Source of the DNA: Gigantopelta aegis
Taxonomy: Eukaryota; Mollusca; Gastropoda; Neomphalida; Peltospiridae
Assembly: GCF_016097555.1 (NCBI RefSeq)
Contig: NC_054701.1
Span: forward strand, 60,217,481 to 60,281,480
Length of the DNA stretch: 64,000 nt
Direction of reading: 5' to 3'
Shown here: positions 34,501-45,492 of the stretch, one piece after another
Layout of the letters: each line of letters starts with the position of its first letter
Position numbering within the stretch: position 1 is the stretch's first letter
Program-made: the position numbers and the translations under genes
Notes under the pieces: model-generated
Databases searched by the model: none
Seen by the model: only the letters and a program-made list of their open reading frames with translations
What the model was told of the DNA's origin: nothing

Positions 34501-37474
34501 GTGGAGCCAATTCGGTTAATGAGTGGACGAATGTAATTTCCCATTATTCCTGGGATCACGATGACAGGGACGGAATTCGAAACCAAAATTTGTTCCTGAG
34601 TGACCCAGGATATAATTAGGAAATTGACGTTATTTATATCAAGTGAAAAAAAAAAAAGACCAAAAAAACAACACCACAACCTTCTATGAATTATCTCTGG
34701 AATCAGAATGTTAAAACCATCTAAAAGTTGTAATAATAATGGTTTCACTCTGTATATACTTCTTATTTTATTATATGTAGGTCACATATATAATAATGAT
34801 GACTATATACATTTAGGCATTTGTACTTGGGGATTTATTTTTAGGATTCTGTCGAAATTGTAAATTGATGTAATACAGATATTTTGGGATTCCATCTCAT
34901 AATCTTGCACTTTCAAACCAAAATCGGATATTATGGAAGCATTTTATTTGAAATTTCATGTGATTTATTTGCCTGGCATCATTTCAGGAGAGTGATCTTC
35001 AGCTCGCCTTGATCCTGATTATGGCGAAGACTGGAATTCTGTTTAAAGGGACACACCCTAGTTACATTTATTTGTTAACCATTACGGCGTTGTTTTTCGC
35101 TATTAAACCCCATTTTTCACAAATAAAATTGCACTTTACTTACATTTTATTATTTAGAATACACATTTCCATTCACCTGAAGTGCTTTTTGGTAATCCTG
35201 ATGTTTGTAAAACAACGAAATGCATTTTATGCATTTTTTCACAAGACGTGTTGTCGAGAAAAAAACGTTAAGCAAGCGAGGTCCAATCTATTTTTAGAGG
35301 GGATATTTCCATTTCAATGTCACAGACGTTGGTATATCACGTGACCGTTATCATTTTGGTTCGGTTTGTTTTCTCGTGCACGGTTCGCGCAATCAACATC
35401 CGATTTGTTGTTGTTCATTTGTGAGATTTTTCTTCACAGTTCGTGAACATTTTCAGTAACAATAAAGTTCAGACAAGTAAGTATCTCAATACAAAACGTT
35501 ACAAACCCTTAAAACCAATAATTTTGCTAACCTTACGATATCTGGAGAGGGGGTACAACCAGGACAGAACAGTTGGAACATGTCCAGGAGAGGTGAAACG
35601 AACGCACCCCAAGTCTGTGAAATTTGTCGTGACGTAGGCATTGTTGTGCTTCGAGCGACATCTACCGGTGACATCAGAATACTAACTTTCAAAATTATTT
35701 CAAGCAATTGGGACATGGGGATTCCCATGGTATTTATCGATAAAAAACCTGCTTTTTCACTCCATTTGATAAAAACGTGATCTAAGTGTGTTACAGGTTT
35801 GTAGATTAACCAAATTATAATTTATTTTCGCTGGATGGAACTAGGGTGTGCGGCTTTAATTCACAGCCTATATACATGATTTTTTTTTCTTCTTCATCTT
35901 AGGATGCCAACCACGTGCCAGGCAGTAAATGATTCAGGATCAGAGTATCATTTGAAGGTTGTTGGAAACACAGAACCGGGTTTTATGTGGTGTCATGACA
36001 AGCCTGTTTTTCATGTAGAACACTATAAGGATCCTGATCTGGCAGTCATGTTGTCAATGGTGAGGACTTGAATATTTCAGAATTCAGCAGTATTTACAGT
36101 TCTGATGAATTATATTTTAATTGCATATGGCTCTAGTTTCTGAAATGTGTACCTCTTTTGTTTTGCATATAATGCATTTGGAACTAACCAGAAATAGTTT
36201 GGATTTGTGAAATTTTATAATTTAAGCAATAAGTTGTATGACTGTTTTGCCAGTGATAACTTGAACAGACAACAATGATTACATGCTATTGATTAAACCA
36301 AAATGATAGTAAACAACAATAGTAAACAACAATAGCTAGTTCACTTGCACATAAACTGCAATTTTGTGTTAAATTTAAGTTGACTGTAGGCTACATAACA
36401 TCAAAAGTATTATTTCAGCTGATCCTACAACTTACAACTTAAGCTTAATATTTTTTAGTGTCTGACATGACGACCTCACTGAAGTTTTGTGTCGCTAATG
36501 TATTAATGTTAATTAAGCACCACCTAGTTTAGACTCGAAGACCGCAAGTAATGATAGCCATATAATGGATATAAAACACTGACATTAATGTTCTGTGTAT
36601 ACAGAGGATATTGAAAACAATTTACAGCAAGTAGCACTGTCGTTACATCAATAATTAATTATAGGGAAAAAAGAAAAGAAACCCTAAATATCCATGAAAA
36701 TATATGGCAATTAATTATGGATCTGAAATCACACTGATGTGCTTTCAGTAAGTGATGTATTCATGTAATCTCGGTAAATACCTAGTAGACACATAAAATA
36801 TAAAAATTCTCAGTATCTCGTTTAAATAACATCAGCATCGAAAATTACTTGTAGGCATCGTTTTGGCTGCATATTCAATTCAGGCAGTGCTTAATTCATT
36901 TTCAGGTGTATAGGTCTCTTTGTTTGTATTTCTCTAAATTGGAAGATCGCTAATATGATTTACAGTAAGTTTAATGTTGATGGCCTGTTTGTTTTGCAGC
37001 ATGACAAGTCTGTGATTAATCTGCATCTGCTCCATACCAGTTACTTCCTCTTCATGATGGTCATCACACTGTTCTGTTACGCCATCGTCAAGGGCAGGCC
37101 GACCAAATCAAAACTTACTCAGTACATTCCAGCAGAGAAGGTGAGTTTACATTTCGAAGAGTAAAAATGAGATATTGTTTATATATACTTTTGATAGACT
37201 GATAGAAATAGTTGGAACCATTAAGCTTAAGCCCCTTCAGATTTCAATCTAAGAAGTGCAAGGCAAAGGTATCCCAGTACACTAATATGGTTTTCAAAAC
37301 AAAACTACATAAATGGTGTAAATTATTAAATTTCACAGGTGTAGGTGTGCAATATTTGTTTATTAATATATATTTTTTTAATGAAAAATAGTTGATGCAC
37401 AAAGTTTTATATTGTATAGATTATGTGGTCATTAAATATTTATTTCCTTTTAACAGGTTCAAATGACTGCGTGA
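25145..37474 (+). CDS. TMEM248: TMEM248 homologue, two-pass membrane protein, complete
   Basis: Coding exons: 25145-25300, 28705-28862, 32056-32171, 33621-33771, 35903-36059, 37000-37140, 37457-37474. All are GT-AG with matching phases, giving 298 aa and TGA; human TMEM248 is 314 aa. The ATG is the first in an exon whose acceptor is at 25131-25133, so the 5' UTR is spliced. Residues 16-42 (SRPPLIIFMI onward) form the first membrane segment, and 260-276 (SYFLFMMVITLFCYAIV) the second. Between them lies a roughly 215-residue, probably lumenal domain with conserved NWNTFL, NVSV and NITH motifs, several N-glycosylation sequons and Cys residues. NLHLLHTSYFLF and KGRPTKSK near the C-terminus match the family closely. 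The family's molecular function is not established. The last exon encodes only VQMTA. Introns carry many transposons. Confidence 0.95.
25601..27412. mobile_element. hAT-like element with cagggtttc ends, nested
   Basis: Begins cagggtttca and ends gcggaaaccctg, with the 5-bp duplication tgatt at 25596-25600 and 27413-27417. CAGGG-type ends with 5-bp duplications are known for a subset of hAT elements. About 1 kb remains when the internal TTAA element is discounted. No transposase was recognised, so it is non-autonomous or degraded. Confidence 0.7.
25900..26718 (+). mobile_element. TTAA-flanked DNA element, copy 1
   Basis: Starts ttaaagggacacaccctagt and ends aactagggtgtgcggcttta; the ends are imperfect inverted repeats. 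TTAA targets are used by piggyBac and Kolobok elements. About 0.8 kb, with short frames shared with the other copies (e.g. MNIFSNNKVQTSK), but no recognisable transposase. Right-hand TTAA is altered here to TTAT. Confidence 0.75.
27615..27755 (-). mobile_element. SINE family A, 5' half
   Basis: Plus strand begins ggataacacataccactgcc and ends gctttgccacggggctagtc, i.e. core start and tRNA-like head on the minus strand. The 3' part is absent. Confidence 0.75.
28048..28439. mobile_element. MITE with tagagc..ggcgg ends, copy B
   Basis: Same family as 13677-14083: tagagcgtggcggtatacc to ataccgcccagctcta, with many taccgata repeats inside and the conserved internal segment ggcatgcatttaaagcc. In TMEM248 intron 1. 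Confidence 0.8.
28534..28558. repeat. Poly-C run (25) followed by (CA)n
   Basis: An uninterrupted run of C followed by acacacacac, about 150 bases upstream of TMEM248 exon 2. Such runs are prone to assembly and length error. Confidence 0.9.
29165..29285 (+). repeat. Dispersed repeat shared with 57380-57525
   Basis: Contains gtcatgtcatagggtttaac then tgttgtagcgcacgcctgtc, the reverse complement of a segment in MORC2 intron 1, and ends in a poly-G run. Class unknown. Confidence 0.65.
29592..31292. mobile_element. hAT-like element, 1.7 kb, with caggggtgcacaaa ends
   Basis: Left caggggtgcacaaatg and right tttgtgcacccctg are perfect inverted repeats over 14 bp, flanked by the 5-bp duplication tacgg (29587-29591, 31293-31297). 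Sub-terminal ggttgccc motifs repeat at both ends. A minus-strand frame near 30862-31050 with DEFNADRYVSEWW may be a residue of a hAT transposase C-terminus, but this is weak. It lies in TMEM248 intron 2. Confidence 0.75.
29787..29980 (-). mobile_element. SINE fragment with alternative tail, inside the hAT-like element
   Basis: Plus strand gtttaacgacaccactggag, then attggatgtcaaac-like and ggatcttttatatgcacttt, stopping within the core at cacagcctttgtc. The head is missing. It is nested within the 29592-31292 element. Confidence 0.8.
32462..33554. mobile_element. DNA element with cagggttcg ends, 1.1 kb
   Basis: Left cagggttcgcacgcatcctg and right gtgtacgaaccctg are inverted. Sub-terminal cctggaaagtgcttaaa motifs are repeated at both sides. 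Ends of this type are found on hAT non-autonomous elements. No coding content. TMEM248 intron 3, ending 66 bases before exon 4. Confidence 0.65.
33961..34788. mobile_element. Possible DNA element with tatgtgacc ends
   Basis: tatgtgacc at the left and ggtcacata at the right are inverted over 9 bp, 828 bp apart, in TMEM248 intron 4. No second copy in the window supports it. Confidence 0.3.
35043..35859 (+). mobile_element. TTAA-flanked DNA element, copy 2
   Basis: Same family as 25900-26718 and close to it in sequence; TTAA is intact on both sides (35043-35046 and the final ttaa). It ends 43 bases before TMEM248 exon 5, so the exon's branch point and polypyrimidine tract (tttttttttcttcttc) lie right at its border. 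Confidence 0.85.
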
Positions 37475-38920
37475 AGTCTACATGAATAAGATTCAAACTG
37501 TGGACTTACTTCAGTACTGGATCATGGTGCACTACTACATCTTGAAAGGCAAACATGTTGGAGAAAATAATGTAGTGCTTTGGTTCTGTGAGACAGTAAA
37601 ATGACTTTAGCTATTCTAGAAACACATTTAGAACAATTTCATTGGTTTGATGTTTTAAGTTTTGGGATGCACCTTTGTTGAGCAGTGTGTCATATGTAAA
37701 TAATTGAGGTGAAAATACTCCCACTTATTTATAAAATCAAATATTCCATCTATGTATTTGTAAACATTATTTCAGGTCATATTGCGCAGATGGGAAATTT
37801 TTTATGAATTTCATTCAGGTGTTCATACAAAATGAAATAAGTGCATACTGGTTTTTCCTCATTAAGATATGGGACAATCTGAAGGAGGCTTGTTTTCCCC
37901 CAGTGATATATATTTTATTTGGAGTTTTCAGTAATGCTGTGATGAAAATGCTGCCAGTATTCTTATAAGCAGCTGCTGCAGTGGTTGATGGAAATGAAAT
38001 TGTGCTATTAAACATGCCAAGTAACAGGTTTAAACCATATAAAATAAAAATGGTAGTTTGCTGGTAGCAAAGTATGTAAAATTCCCTATTCTGCTTGGTC
38101 TGTCATTGTACTTATTAATAATTAGTTAACTGACAACATAAGACCCTCACTATCCATATGCCATTTACTGTTTTGTCAAAGCATTATTGGTTGGATATCT
38201 AAACACTGATCTCACTAGTTCCGTAGTGAAGTTTATCTAAACTTGTGCATGTAATTCCATTACATTTCACGATGGTGCTACTGGTTGAGATTTTTAATTA
38301 TTACACACGTTGGCTAAAATACCCAGGGTTAAATTCGTTTTGATAATTGCACATTGCTTCCAATCATGAATCAGATATGACACGTTTTACCATCTACAGA
38401 GATTTACAGGAAAAGTTTAACGGCTTTAATAACAGAGCACAATAATTATTTTCTAATGCAATCAGTCGTATTATGTTCTGTTGTAAACATTTTGCTGTGA
38501 AAAGAACAGTCATGCCTTGACATCCTATTTTGTCATGTATTGCATACAGTTATGATGGCTTTTGGAATTGCTTTAGATAGTAGACTGATTTTTAAATTGG
38601 AAAACAGTTAAAAGTCACAATGGATGTTAAAGAGAATAACCCACTCACAATGACGAGTTATGTGTTATCTGTCCTTTGTGATTGGATATTGTAAAAGCAT
38701 TATCAAAGGCTCAGGTTTACCACACTCACTCTGGATAGATAATCCATAATTCCTCATAGCTCATTAGTTATCCTCTAAATCTATCATATTATATATTCAA
38801 TATTTTATCATATGTACTGGCTCGATGATTTATCAATCATTAAATGTACTGCCTCATTTATTTATGTCATTATTAGACGAAATGTTCCAATGTAAATATG
38901 TTATTGGTGTATACATGTAC

Positions 38921-38921
<1 letters not shown>

Positions 38922-38977
<56 letters not shown>
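38922..38977. repeat. (TA)n microsatellite
   Basis: About 56 bp of TA followed by (CATA)n. Explains Tyr-Ile alternating frames on both strands. Confidence 0.95.
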
Positions 38978-38981
<4 letters not shown>

Positions 38982-39900
38982 CATACATGTTCATGTTCAA
39001 AGTAATTAATATGGGTATGAACTTTGTCTTTTTGAATGGGTTAATGTGATGGAATCCTGTAAACTCTGAAAGTATGGTTTTCGATAAAGATGTCCGGGTT
39101 AACAAATTTATGTGGTACCAAATTATACCTGAGGAGTTTTTTCCCTTGAATGGCAAACCAATTTTAAAAAAAAGAAGAAAAATGCAAATTTATAAAAAAT
39201 GACAAAATATATTTGTATTGATGAAAAATAATGCTGCCATGTACATCTTAGGAAAACCTTTTTCAACATGTTGGCAGTCATTAATTTACTATTTCATAAT
39301 CAGCTCAGCTTTCCCAAGTCATTTGAATTTGTAATTTATTTGTAGACATTTGCCCTGCATTTTAAAGGCTGTAGTTTTATATTTTCAATCTCGTGGGTTT
39401 AAAAAACCCAAGTTACGTTTTACGAGTGGTTGTTCCACTTAATTTTGTTAATTACATTATGAAGACAATGAAAATGTTAACAAAATGTCACCTATATAGA
39501 TCTGTGAACCTAGTCACTCCGATGATGAAAGAAAACTGTAAAATATACCAATAAACTGTTCTCTGACATTTTAGCATATGTTAGTTGCCTTCAGATGTTG
39601 ATTATTCATGGTTGAATGAACTCGGAGCAATTTATATTCATGTTTCAAATTAACTTATCTGTTATAAGAAATTACATCCAGTCAAATGAAGGAAACTGTC
39701 TTTATTTTTTTACTCTTTGTTTTGGATAATGACTATCTGGTTCCAGAAGTTGAATATCTGGATTATCTAACACATTTACAGAGATTTCTGGACAACTGTA
39801 GTCCCAGAGTATGTACGTCTCATTGTATATATTTTTTTAATTCATTTATTTCAAATAATCGACATAATTAATTTATACAACTGGGAATCATTCTAGTGTT

Positions 39901-40678
39901 TTAAAGCCGCACACCCTAGTTCCATCCAGCGAAAATAAATTATAATTTGGTTAATCTACAAACCTGTAACACACTTAGATCACGCTTTTATCAAATGGAG
40001 TGAAAAAGCAGGTTTTATATCAATAAATACCATGGGAATCCCCATGTCCCAATTGCTTGAAATAATTTTGAAAGTTAGTATTCTGATGTCACCGGTAGAA
40101 GCACAACAATGCCTACGTCACTACAAATTTCACAGACTTTGGGTGCGTTCGTTTCACCTCTCCTGGACATGTTCCAACTGTTCTGTCCTGGTTGTATCCC
40201 CTCTCCAGATATCGTAAGACTTAGCAAAATTATTGGTTTTAAGGCTTTGTAACGTTTTGTATTGAGACACTTACTTGTCTGAACTTTATTGTTACTGAAA
40301 ATGTTCACGAACTGTGAAGAAAAATCTCACAAATGAACAACAACAAATATGATATTGATTGCGCGAACCGTGCACGAGAAAACAAACCGAACCAAAATGA
40401 TAACGGTCACGTGATATACCAACGTCTGTGACATTAAAAATAGATTGGACCTCGCTTGCTCAACGGTTTTTCTCGACAACACGTTTTGTGAAAAAATGCA
40501 TTTCGTGGTTTTACAAACATCAGGATTACCAAAAAGCACTTCAGGTGAATGGAAATGTGTATTCTAAATAATAAAATGTAAGTAAAGTGCAATTGTATTT
40601 GTGAAAAATGGGGTTTAATAGCGAAAAACAACGCCGTAATGGTTAACAAATAAACGTAACTAGGGTGTGTCCCTTTAA
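39901..40678 (-). mobile_element. TTAA-flanked DNA element, copy 3 (inverted)
   Basis: Same family as the copies in TMEM248 introns 1 and 4 but in opposite orientation: ttaaagccgcacaccctagt at the left and actagggtgtgtccctttaa at the right, with TTAA on both sides. It is shorter than the others by about 40 bp. Confidence 0.85.
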
Positions 40679-43600
40679 CAATTAGTAATCTTTTAGTTTT
40701 TATGATTTTGTATTTTCTTTGGTAAAATTAAACATTAAAAAATTTAGTTGTGCAAGTTTCATCATTTGTGGTGAATCGGAGTGTGTAATCTTACAAGTCA
40801 TTCTGTCATGGAGGTGGCCTGTCACTCGACCATTTAAAACATTTAGGAATAAATTTGACAGTAATGTGCTGTATAATATCAACTATAATCCTTCCCACAG
40901 GGAACGCCTTTTTTCATACTATGAAATTTACTACATGTTATTTGTTTCGGAGTCAATTGTTTTCTAAATTGCACCCAAAATTAGTATTTTTTGTTATTTC
41001 AGAAACACTTACTTTTTGTTTTATGTCAAACCAAACTGAAAATATTGACAAAAAATATGTTTGTAGGATGGGACGGACTATAGACACGAAATGGTGGTGT
41101 CTCATAGTAGATATTTTGAGACCTCTAGGTTGGAGTGGATATTAAGGTTTGATTTAAGACATACATGTATTGATAACAGTTTAAAGTGTCAAAATGTGTG
41201 TACATGCAAGTTTTTTTTGGTCATTGTTTTGAGAATGGAAACATCATATTAGGTCCTCTTTCAGTTCATAAAAAAGAATGACTAGGAATTTAGCAGATGT
41301 GCATAATTCTTTTTTAAACACAGATTATGCTTGTGAATGTTTACTTCAAGGCCTGATTTCTCACTTAATTCATAATTTAATATGGTTTGAGAGGTCTACT
41401 GAACTTTACATTGTGGTTTTAATCTTCTGTCAAAATAGGTTATGAACTGAATTTTATGTATGACATAGTTTCTGACATGATCGATGGTTCATTGTAGAGG
41501 TTACCATGGTGTAGCTCAAGGTGATTATATTTGAAATCATCAAATAGAAATCTGCTTAGAAACCAGCATCACAAAATATAAAAACATTGTGAAATGTTGA
41601 ATTAATATTTGCTTAACGTACTCACACAGTTATGCAATGTGGTTATCTGCCACAGGCAAGCAGTTATATGTCATGAAAGTGGAATGTAATCAGTCTTGCA
41701 AATAGTGTGTGTGTGTGTGCGCGTGTGTGTGTGGCTGCATGCCATGTCATGCCAATGATTGCATTGGGGTTCTTTTTTTGTATATACTGTAGATACTTTA
41801 AAATTGTTGATATTTACCATGTACACTGGCTGTTTTTGCTAATGTTAATACATTTATGTATATTGGAAGGGTGCAGAATGAATTGCAGCAGTGTTTACTG
41901 GATGTACAATTCATTTACTTGGGTTGCAATGTATTTAGGTGAAACTAAGACATAAGTTGATGGCAAAATGTCTTGTATGGGGATTATTATGTCTCACAAT
42001 ATAACTTATATTCAGATTTCAGTAAGGTAGAACTCATATTAATTTTAATATAATGAGCACAACAAAATACTTTGTGAGTAATCTTGCAAACAAAAATATG
42101 CAAAATTGACTTTTCAAAACCTGCTAAAAAAGGAATAATTCAATAAACTAAAATATTTTGTACTATACAGGAGATTGTTGCCATCGGTACAGACTGTTGC
42201 CATCCTAATAAAAATGGCCATTGATAAGAGCAAAAATTGCTGTTTTATAAAGCATTAAATAACTTTTCTTTCCATCCTCAAGTTAATTATATTAACCCGA
42301 CCTTGACCGTAGCAGTAGCCCAGGGTGTTTTGGCTACAGATTTCTCACTTGGGCTACCAGATGACTAACACGGTAGTCTGCCGGGCTACTAGATGTTTTT
42401 TGGCACATCCAGTTACTACTCCGTCAACAAGATGCTTAAACACCTAAAACAACATGTTTAAACAAAAATAAATTATTTTACTTTTTTCTCTTTTTAAAAA
42501 TTTTTTTATTGAAATTATGGGGATAACAATTTTTACTGAGGGCTACCAGATTTCATAACCCCACCAGGTTAACACTGAAAAATATTACGGACAATGCTTG
42601 TTAACAGACAGTAGTTTCCTTGGGTTAAATGCTGTATTAGTTAAAGCTACCATCAATGTAGATCAACTAGGCATCCTACTTGTGGATCAGAAAATCAGGT
42701 TCAGAATTTTGTTGTAATATTTGTAAATGATGCACTGTTGACATTTCATACATACACATGTATTAAACTATTTGTTACCATTGATGGGAACTTTCACAAA
42801 TAAAAGTTTAAAAAAAACCTAAAACTTTTTGTCATCTTTTAAATGCATGAAAAGACTACTAAAGAATGTGGACACTACAGATTCACAAATATTTTGTGTC
42901 AATATTCTCCTTAGAAACAAATCTTTTCAAGTAAGAATAGAACTAGAAAGGAATATTTATTTAATGACATGACTGTACATTACTTACTTAGATAACAAAT
43001 CTTTTCAATCAAAATAGTCCTTCTGAAAGCAATTTGCTTCAGACTAGTCATTCTGAACAGCCAGTGGTGTATCGTGGGCTGCCAGACCCAGTGGCAAGGT
43101 AAGTATTGCACCCACTAACCAGTGGACCGTTGGCACACTCCACCAGTCCCTTCCACTAGTCCCGAAGTTTGTGCCCAACACAACCGTCCTCGTGGCCCTG
43201 CCCACTGAACAGCAACAAAGGTTCACTCACACCATAGTAACTTGTTTTCAATAAATTAGCGCTGAACAACTAATGGAATTTGTCCACCAAGATTAATCCT
43301 ATGACATGGTAGTTGTGTGTGTGCGAGGGTCTGAAACTCCGACCAAGAGGCTAAAACAAAGTTTTAAATGCAATATTAGGCTATTCATATACCTAGGTGT
43401 ACAATGTCCAGGGAAAATGTAGACAGAAGGGTCAGCTAGTCTTTCCCACATGGAATGTTTTTTTCATACTTTGGAATTTACTACAAGTTATTTCATTCCG
43501 ACACTTTTCTAAATTGCACACAAAAATAGTAATTTTTTTTTATTTCTAAAACACTTACTATTCTTCTTACGTCAAACCAAACTGAAATTATTTACAAAAA

Positions 43601-43907
43601 AACAAAATTTTTGTAGATTAGGTTTAGGCCTATATTCCATATGTATGACCCACCACTAATGCTCAAACCAGAGCTGTGTACTATTGTTCCACAAAGTTAT
43701 TGAGTTTGGAAAGAATATACTACATGTACATTGATAACTTTTTGAAATGCTGCAGTTAAGTCTATTTTGTAATTACCCAAGCAAACAAGAACTTTAGTTG
43801 ATTATCTTGCTTTTATGCATCATTTTCCTGAAAGAGGGAGTACACAAGTTGAATACATGTGTTGTTTATCACTTTCTTGAGAAGTAAAGAAAAACACATC
43901 AGTCATT

Positions 43908-45452
43908 TTAAGTGTCATCATCACTGACTTGTTTAATACATTTTTTCTTTTTCTTTTTTTTCTTAGTTCTTTTATTAGCTATCACATCAGTATCATTATC
44001 ATGGTTCTGTTGTCCAGGTTTGTTTAACAAGCCATTTGTTGTGCAAGTTTGCTTCGAATTGTCAATTTTGCTGTCTTGGAATATGAAGTCTTGAGTCACT
44101 GCGGATTCTGCCAACCTTTCATCTTCAGAACTGAAAACAACAACCCAGAATAAGAACTTTATAATTATTTAACTTTGCATTCATAAGCATGGGCGGAGGA
44201 AGGTGCCAAAAAGTGAGGAGACACACACACACATAAATATATTAAAAAACCCATCGCTGCTTCCACAAAGTGGGGGGCACATGCCCCCCCGTTTCCTACC
44301 ACACTGATATGAATCATGGCTCAACGGTTGCTTTAAAGGCAAAAAAGACAACAAACCCCCCCCCCGCTAAATACATATATTGTAGTCATCCTTTTTTAAG
44401 CAACAATCTAATGGCTGTTTAACAAGTACATGTATCATGTACTATGAATTGAAGAATGAAAAAAGATGGTGTCATGATGACAAGTGGTCATTTCAATTAA
44501 TTATCTACTGCAGTAAAACTATTTTGAGGCTTTTTAACTGTAGAAGTCATAAACCATATAGTAACACGATCTCTTGGTTTGTACAACTAGCAATTAGTAT
44601 GTAGTTGGTCAAGTTTCTAGTTGATTTTGTTATACACTAGTTCACATGATATACAGTGAAACCTCTCAAGACCGGACTCTCTGTAAACAAGAATTCCCTC
44701 AAAACCAGACCTTTTATAGAGTCCCTCTTTAAAAACCAGTACAGAATGTAACCTCTCTAAACCAGATACCTCTTACTACTGGACATCTGTATTGGTCCCA
44801 AGATTGTTCGGTTTAGAGGGGTTTCACTGTAATTTGAAACCTGATGTAAAGACTTACATGTATAAGAAGAAGTTTGTTTTGTTTAACGACACCAATGGAG
44901 CACATTTATTAATTAATCACTGGCTATTGGATGTCATGTATAAATGCTTTTATCTACCCAACCATGTTAAAATAATCACTTCAACAAGCAATTATTGTAT
45001 AATTAGCCAAATCTTTTGGATTTGTGAATAAAGGCATATCACTTAAAAAAACTGGTACAAAGAATTGTGTGCTTAGTTACCTATTGCTTGATGTGCTGTA
45101 AGTTCTCTTCTTTCGCACTGGTGTTGTGAAAGGCTGCTCACAATGTCTTAATGGGCAGGTGGAAGAGGAGAATAATTTTACACCTGAAGCATACAACAAT
45201 AACACTATTATGCAATATTTATTCTATTAATAAATGAAGTGGATTGGCAAATAGGTTGTAAGCCTATATTTTAAAAAATCATAAATAAGATATAAATTAA
45301 AAAAAAAAAGCCCATAACTGATCATATTTCAAACTTCAGCTGAAAATTATGTCTATACTACAGAATGATTTCATCCAACCAAAATCCCAGAGGAATTAGA
45401 ATAGAGGCACCAACTTAAGAATGTCGTGGGTAGACAGGGCTGGATTTAGACT

Positions 45453-45492
<40 letters not shown>

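Larger units (their letters stand above)
37475..43907. other. TMEM248 3' UTR and convergent intergenic region
   Basis: No coding exon recognised. Sequence after the TMEM248 stop is AT-rich and may be a long 3' UTR; candidate AATAAA signals exist but none can be chosen. Contents: (TA)n at 38922-38977, the third TTAA element, a short (GT)n at 41706-41733 and a possible repeat at 42295-42575 with ttaaccc/ggttaa ends. Confidence 0.55.

Noticed and set aside
43044-43226. 60-aa minus-strand frame with many Cys near its start
   Set aside because: No splice sites, homologue or repeat partner recognised; left unassigned.
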